Assembly: GCA_007844125.1 (NCBI GenBank)
Contig: CM017567.1
Coordinates: 38,434,397-38,498,396, forward strand
Direction: 5' to 3'
DNA: 64,000 bases
Source: Sinonovacula constricta
Lineage: Eukaryota; Mollusca; Bivalvia; Cardiida; Solecurtidae
A program made the translations under genes and the position numbers. Positions within the stretch are counted from its first letter, which is position 1. Every line of letters starts with the position of its first letter. This document shows positions 60,151-64,000 of this stretch, one piece after another. The notes under the pieces were generated by a model that was not told where the DNA came from, searched no databases, and was given only the letters and a program-made list of their open reading frames with translations.

Positions 60151-62547
60151 ATAGGAGTAGGAGTAATTATAAATAAAATCAAGAGAATCATAAAAACTAC
60201 AAGGAAATTAAATACCAGATAGTCTAGCAGTACAAGGTGCAGCCTCTGGCATAATGTTAAATGTAGGTCTGAGTTAAGTATGCAATCCAGTGGTTTTTAT
60301 AAGTTTGGTTCAGTAGTGAGGACGGTGTGGTGTTTTAAAGATTCAATTACCCGCCATGTTCTATTTATAGAACCGCGCGCTTTTGGTCATGTGACTGGTA
60401 CTTTTTCTCAGTCCGGTTTGAATTTCCACTGAGGAAGGTCTAATGTTAAAGTTTTAAGAAGCTTTGAGTGGTGATCGGCCTGCCCACATCTATTTTTCAT
60501 GTGGTTGCAGATGTGTTACGCTTCATTTGAGTTATTGTTTTTGTTAACTTGACATCGTTGAATTAAAGATGGCTACCTGCATTGTATTTTATAATAGGAC
60601 TGTAATGGTCTTTGTTTCTATCACCATTTCTATTTGGAGTGCTTACACATCCTTTTACTTGCAGCCTGTAGTACAGCACGGACCACTGAGTAAGAGAACT
60701 GTCATGCGAGGCATGGGAGAGTCTGGGCCATAACTGGTGTGTAATTGTTATACATATATGTTAATTTATTTTTTAATTGCTAGGTTTAGAAATGGACAAT
60801 ATATTCCAATGTTTTAATTATTACACTGTAATCTTGACCACTGATTCCAAAGAATTAATCCATGTTGATTTTATATTGTTTTTCTACTGATCCGTTTCCA
60901 TTAAATGGATATAATGCCTAAATATAAATATATGTGATTGCGTTAACTATGTAAGTCCTGCAAAGTATTTTCTATTGTTTATTGTTTTGTTTTTGCTGAA
61001 CTCAGTCTAGAAATAGATTTAGAACTAAATCGAGAACAGGAGGAATGTGACAGTATAAAATTTAACTTAACTTTGCGAAATTACACCACCTTTGGACGTT
61101 TTATATCTAACCCTATCCTAGACTTTAATATTATAGAAGCCAGGATATACCTACATTATGACACACTAAAACAGGAAGGCGGATAATAGATTTAACATGT
61201 GCAAAATAATACACAATTATAAATATGGGAAGAAAAATCTCAAGGTCAAAATATAACAACGCTATGATAAGATCTGCACGCATTTAAAAATAGGAACTAG
61301 CTACGTAGGAAAAGAGTATACAGCTAGACCGAGAAACTGCCCACATTGTATTATTTGATTACGTACTATTCAAGTGGGTGCAATACGCAACAGGAGGACT
61401 TGAGCTTATGAAATGCTTTCTTATAAACGCAGTTCAATCTTCATTACACAGAATGTCTATCCCAGCTTGCCGAAAAAGCAGAGATCATGGCGAAATTGAT
61501 TGTCCGGTGAGAATTAACTACACTGAATTTATTTAATATACTGTATGTACATCAAAACCGCTTTACCGGTCTTGCAAGTGCATATACAAGAATTAGCCAA
61601 ATCAGCTATAGTCACATACTTAAAAAACATTAACCATTTGTTTAACATTAAATTTATTCATATTCAATTGAATTTCCCACTCAGACTTAATTTTTGCAAC
61701 GTTTGGCACACGAGTACGACTTTAAAGTAATACTACCACGTTAAAATATAAAATGACGACCAATACATGTGTAAACCACTTTAAAGCAATACTACCGCTA
61801 CTAGTCTAAAACCATATTTAAATTAAAAAAAATACGCAGAATAATGCACATTTTATATTCTGAATACTTGCCATTTTATAACGTAAATAAATTGCTGTTA
61901 AATTTATTTTAAGTTTATTTAAATTCGCATATTTTTTTGTATAACTCTTAACTATATTAAAATAATTGGGAGAAGAGACCAGTGTTGACTGTGCCTAGAG
62001 ATGAAACAGGTAAGCTAGCTTTATAATTAACTAACTTTTTGAATAGAATATTTGCGATGATTCCACGCGGTCCAATTATTTTTTTTAAAATGCACAGTGT
62101 ATATCAGCCGCACAGTTTGAATCTTAATTTGAGACAAACCTCTTTTCTGTAACCTGATATAGCGCTAGATTGTGTTATAGCTAGTTTTCCAGTTTTAGTT
62201 TTGTTCCGATTATGTTTAACTGCTATTTCTTGTCCATAAAAGCGTGGGTAAATAACAAGACCCACTTCTCTAGTTTTCATGATTCTTTTTCTAAACGTCC
62301 ATTCATATCCAGTCTACGCAGCTTGTCATTCATGTAATAAGTATGAAAACTTCATAAGTGTGCAATTTTAATTTGCGTGTAAAAGTATGTTCACCGATTG
62401 TGTGCATTTACCGGAAATGTAATATATAGTTTAGCTTGTGATAACATCCATAAACCATTTCGTATTTGTATAGCATTTATTATGACATTTTGCTTTCCGA
62501 TGATAATATTACTATAAAAATGTCATAAAGTACTATATATATTACTT
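60151..62547 (+). other. Non-coding stretch after the LINE fragment
   Basis: It may include further decayed element sequence, but no motif could be read. No gene recognised. Confidence 0.35.
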
Positions 62548-62787
62548 TCAGCTGAATGATTGTGCTGTGATTGGTCCCTGTTCAGTGTCTTTGTTTAAAT
62601 GGAAAAGGTCTTGAGGAGGTTTTCGAGGTAGGATTTCCATGAAATCTGTTTGTGTCCTGGCGGTAGCTGTTTGCTTTCTCCACTTTGTTGAATGCCGTGT
62701 CTTGTCTTCAAACAAACACGCATGACGACCCATACTTTTTATTATATACGTTATTCTATCTACAATTTCCACTTCACTATATGTCAA
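62548..62787 (-). other. Unrecognised open frame, 79 codons
   Basis: The translation is of mixed composition (RKQTATARTQTDFMEILPRK) rather than low-complexity, and the frame ends in TGA. There is a possible acceptor 'gtttgaag' near 62720. It could be a terminal exon of a minus-strand gene lying beyond the window, or chance. I recognise no family. Confidence 0.2.
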
Positions 62788-63090
62788 ATTTAGAAAGAAA
62801 TCCGCTACAACTTACTGTAACATGTGTTTATATATTATTTCATTTAGTTTATGTTTGTATATTATTTTTTATTAGCAACATATATATATGTTTTGAAAGC
62901 TGTTATTTAGTGAAAGCCGTTAGAAATGATCAATTATATCATAGTAACGTACTAACAAATAAATCGTCGTCCCTTTATTTTGTGACATCAAGTTATCAAT
63001 TTTGGTGTAAAGATCGTTACACAAAATTTATTATAATTTAATTTCAGTTACTTTCGTAGGTAAAATGAATTTTTCTTTTACATTTGACAG

Positions 63091-63397
63091 ATAAAGTCAT
63101 AACGTCTACAACAAACGCAGTTGTCTCATTGACGTGCGGTACGTGTAAGAGTGTTTCTTTTACACATTCCCGTGCATTCAGGTGAGTTCCAATCCGTGTT
63201 TCCATCACTTTTACGTAACAAACACTCATGTTTCCATAGTAAGTGTACAAGAGTCTGTACTTATAACCAACGTTTGTTTTTCTCCGATAGTAGAAGCAAC
63301 CTGCTACTACATGTAAAAACACTTAAATAGGGTAGTAAAAACAACACAATTTTTGGGTGGAAAGTGGTACGTTTATTTTTACAGGAACATATGATTC
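63091..63397 (+). CDS. Candidate 3' exon pair of an unknown plus-strand gene
   Basis: Segment 63091-63181 is preceded by a pyrimidine-rich acceptor (tttacatttgacag) and followed by CAG|GTGAGT. Only one of its three frames is open, encoding KVITSTTNAVVSLTCGTCK and then SVSFTHSRAF. A second strong acceptor (gtttatttttacag) ends at 63384 and would add Arg-Asn-Ile and TGA (63392-63394). AATAAA occurs near 63569. No upstream exon or homologous family was found, and an antisense open frame overlaps it, so this may be chance. Confidence 0.22.
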
Positions 63398-64000
63398 TGG
63401 ATAACAAATAACAAAAAGTGAAAGGATCTAAGGTTTACAAATGCATGACCTTATAGGCAAAGTTGTCTTGAAGATTTCACATAATTATTTGCGCTTTAAT
63501 ATAAACATATATTTAACGCTCAAAATATCAAGATAAGATACACACGCTCCAATCAAAACAATAAAATATATGTTGCAACAGTGCAAAATATATCATTGGA
63601 AAATATTTGTAAGTCCAAAGTCATTTCAAAATTTTCATACTTCATTGTTCGTACCTTCTTTATGCTATTTTCTAAAATTGTTCGGGAAAATAATTATTGG
63701 CAGTAACGAGTGCAAATATAATTAACAAACTTTTAATATTTTAATTTGGAGGAAGAAGCTCTCTTATATGACAACATGGAAAATATATTGTTTGTTCTTT
63801 ACATGCACACATTGTTTCATAATAATGTTTATACCAATCTTTAGATGCACATAGAGATGATCAGATCGAAACAGTCATGTTTAATAAAGATGCCAACCTT
63901 AAAAAATATTTTTATATAAAGTAAACAAAAATTTATTTAATTTGTAAGTAAATAAGTGTAAGAATAAATCACATATATTTCAACTACATTAAACATTAAT
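63398..64000 (+). other. AT-rich end of window
   Basis: No gene or repeat recognised apart from AATAAA-like motifs. Confidence 0.35.

Noticed and set aside
62551..62627. Plus-strand exon between 'tactttcag' and 'CGAG|GTAGGA'
   Set aside because: All three frames contain a stop codon, so it cannot be an internal coding exon.

Overview
The window is nuclear DNA of an animal, most likely a bivalve mollusc. The genome is AT-rich, genes are split by introns of about 0.1-7 kb, repeats include tRNA-headed SINE-like units, mollusc-type GACGGACG-rich repeats, decayed non-LTR retrotransposons and long triplet microsatellites, and an adhesion GPCR has an ectodomain of invertebrate type. The clade is inferred from this texture, not proven. 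No bacterial operon, phage, CRISPR or functional RNA gene was seen.

Two genes can be assembled completely, exon by exon, with splice phases that agree. (1) Plus strand, 185-12127: a seven-exon proline iminopeptidase (peptidase S33, alpha/beta-hydrolase) of 316 residues with an intact Ser/Asp/His triad. One intron has a GC-AG boundary and the last intron is 6.8 kb and full of repeats. (2) Minus strand, 46609 down to 15843: a 33-exon adhesion-class GPCR of about 1349 residues. In order it has a signal peptide, a large invertebrate-type N-terminal module, a partial and a complete sushi/CCP domain, two six-cysteine EGF-like domains, a hormone-receptor-like (HormR) domain, a GAIN region, a GPS autoproteolysis site, seven membrane helices and a roughly 187-residue cytoplasmic tail. 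The two genes converge, with 3.7 kb between their stop codons; that gap holds a broken reverse transcriptase.

Layout: 1-12.2 kb peptidase gene with SINE-like units, a (TA)n tract, a degenerate minisatellite in two clusters and two pieces of a LINE; 12.2-15.8 kb intergenic with reverse-transcriptase pseudogene and dispersed repeats; 15.8-46.6 kb receptor gene with repeat-filled introns; 46.6-64 kb mostly non-coding, with minisatellites, possible pogo-like transposon remnants, a SINE copy, a local duplication flanking about 1.1 kb of triplet repeats, a LINE fragment with an RNase H start, and a weak candidate exon pair at 63.1-63.4 kb.

The two genes show no sequence sign of a shared pathway: one is an exopeptidase without a visible signal peptide, the other a surface receptor. 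The most interesting points are the receptor's domain combination, the missing first GPS cysteine (one base from a Cys codon), an unresolved sushi junction, an in-frame alternative acceptor in loop 3, and triplet repeats lying within about 20 bases of two splice sites.
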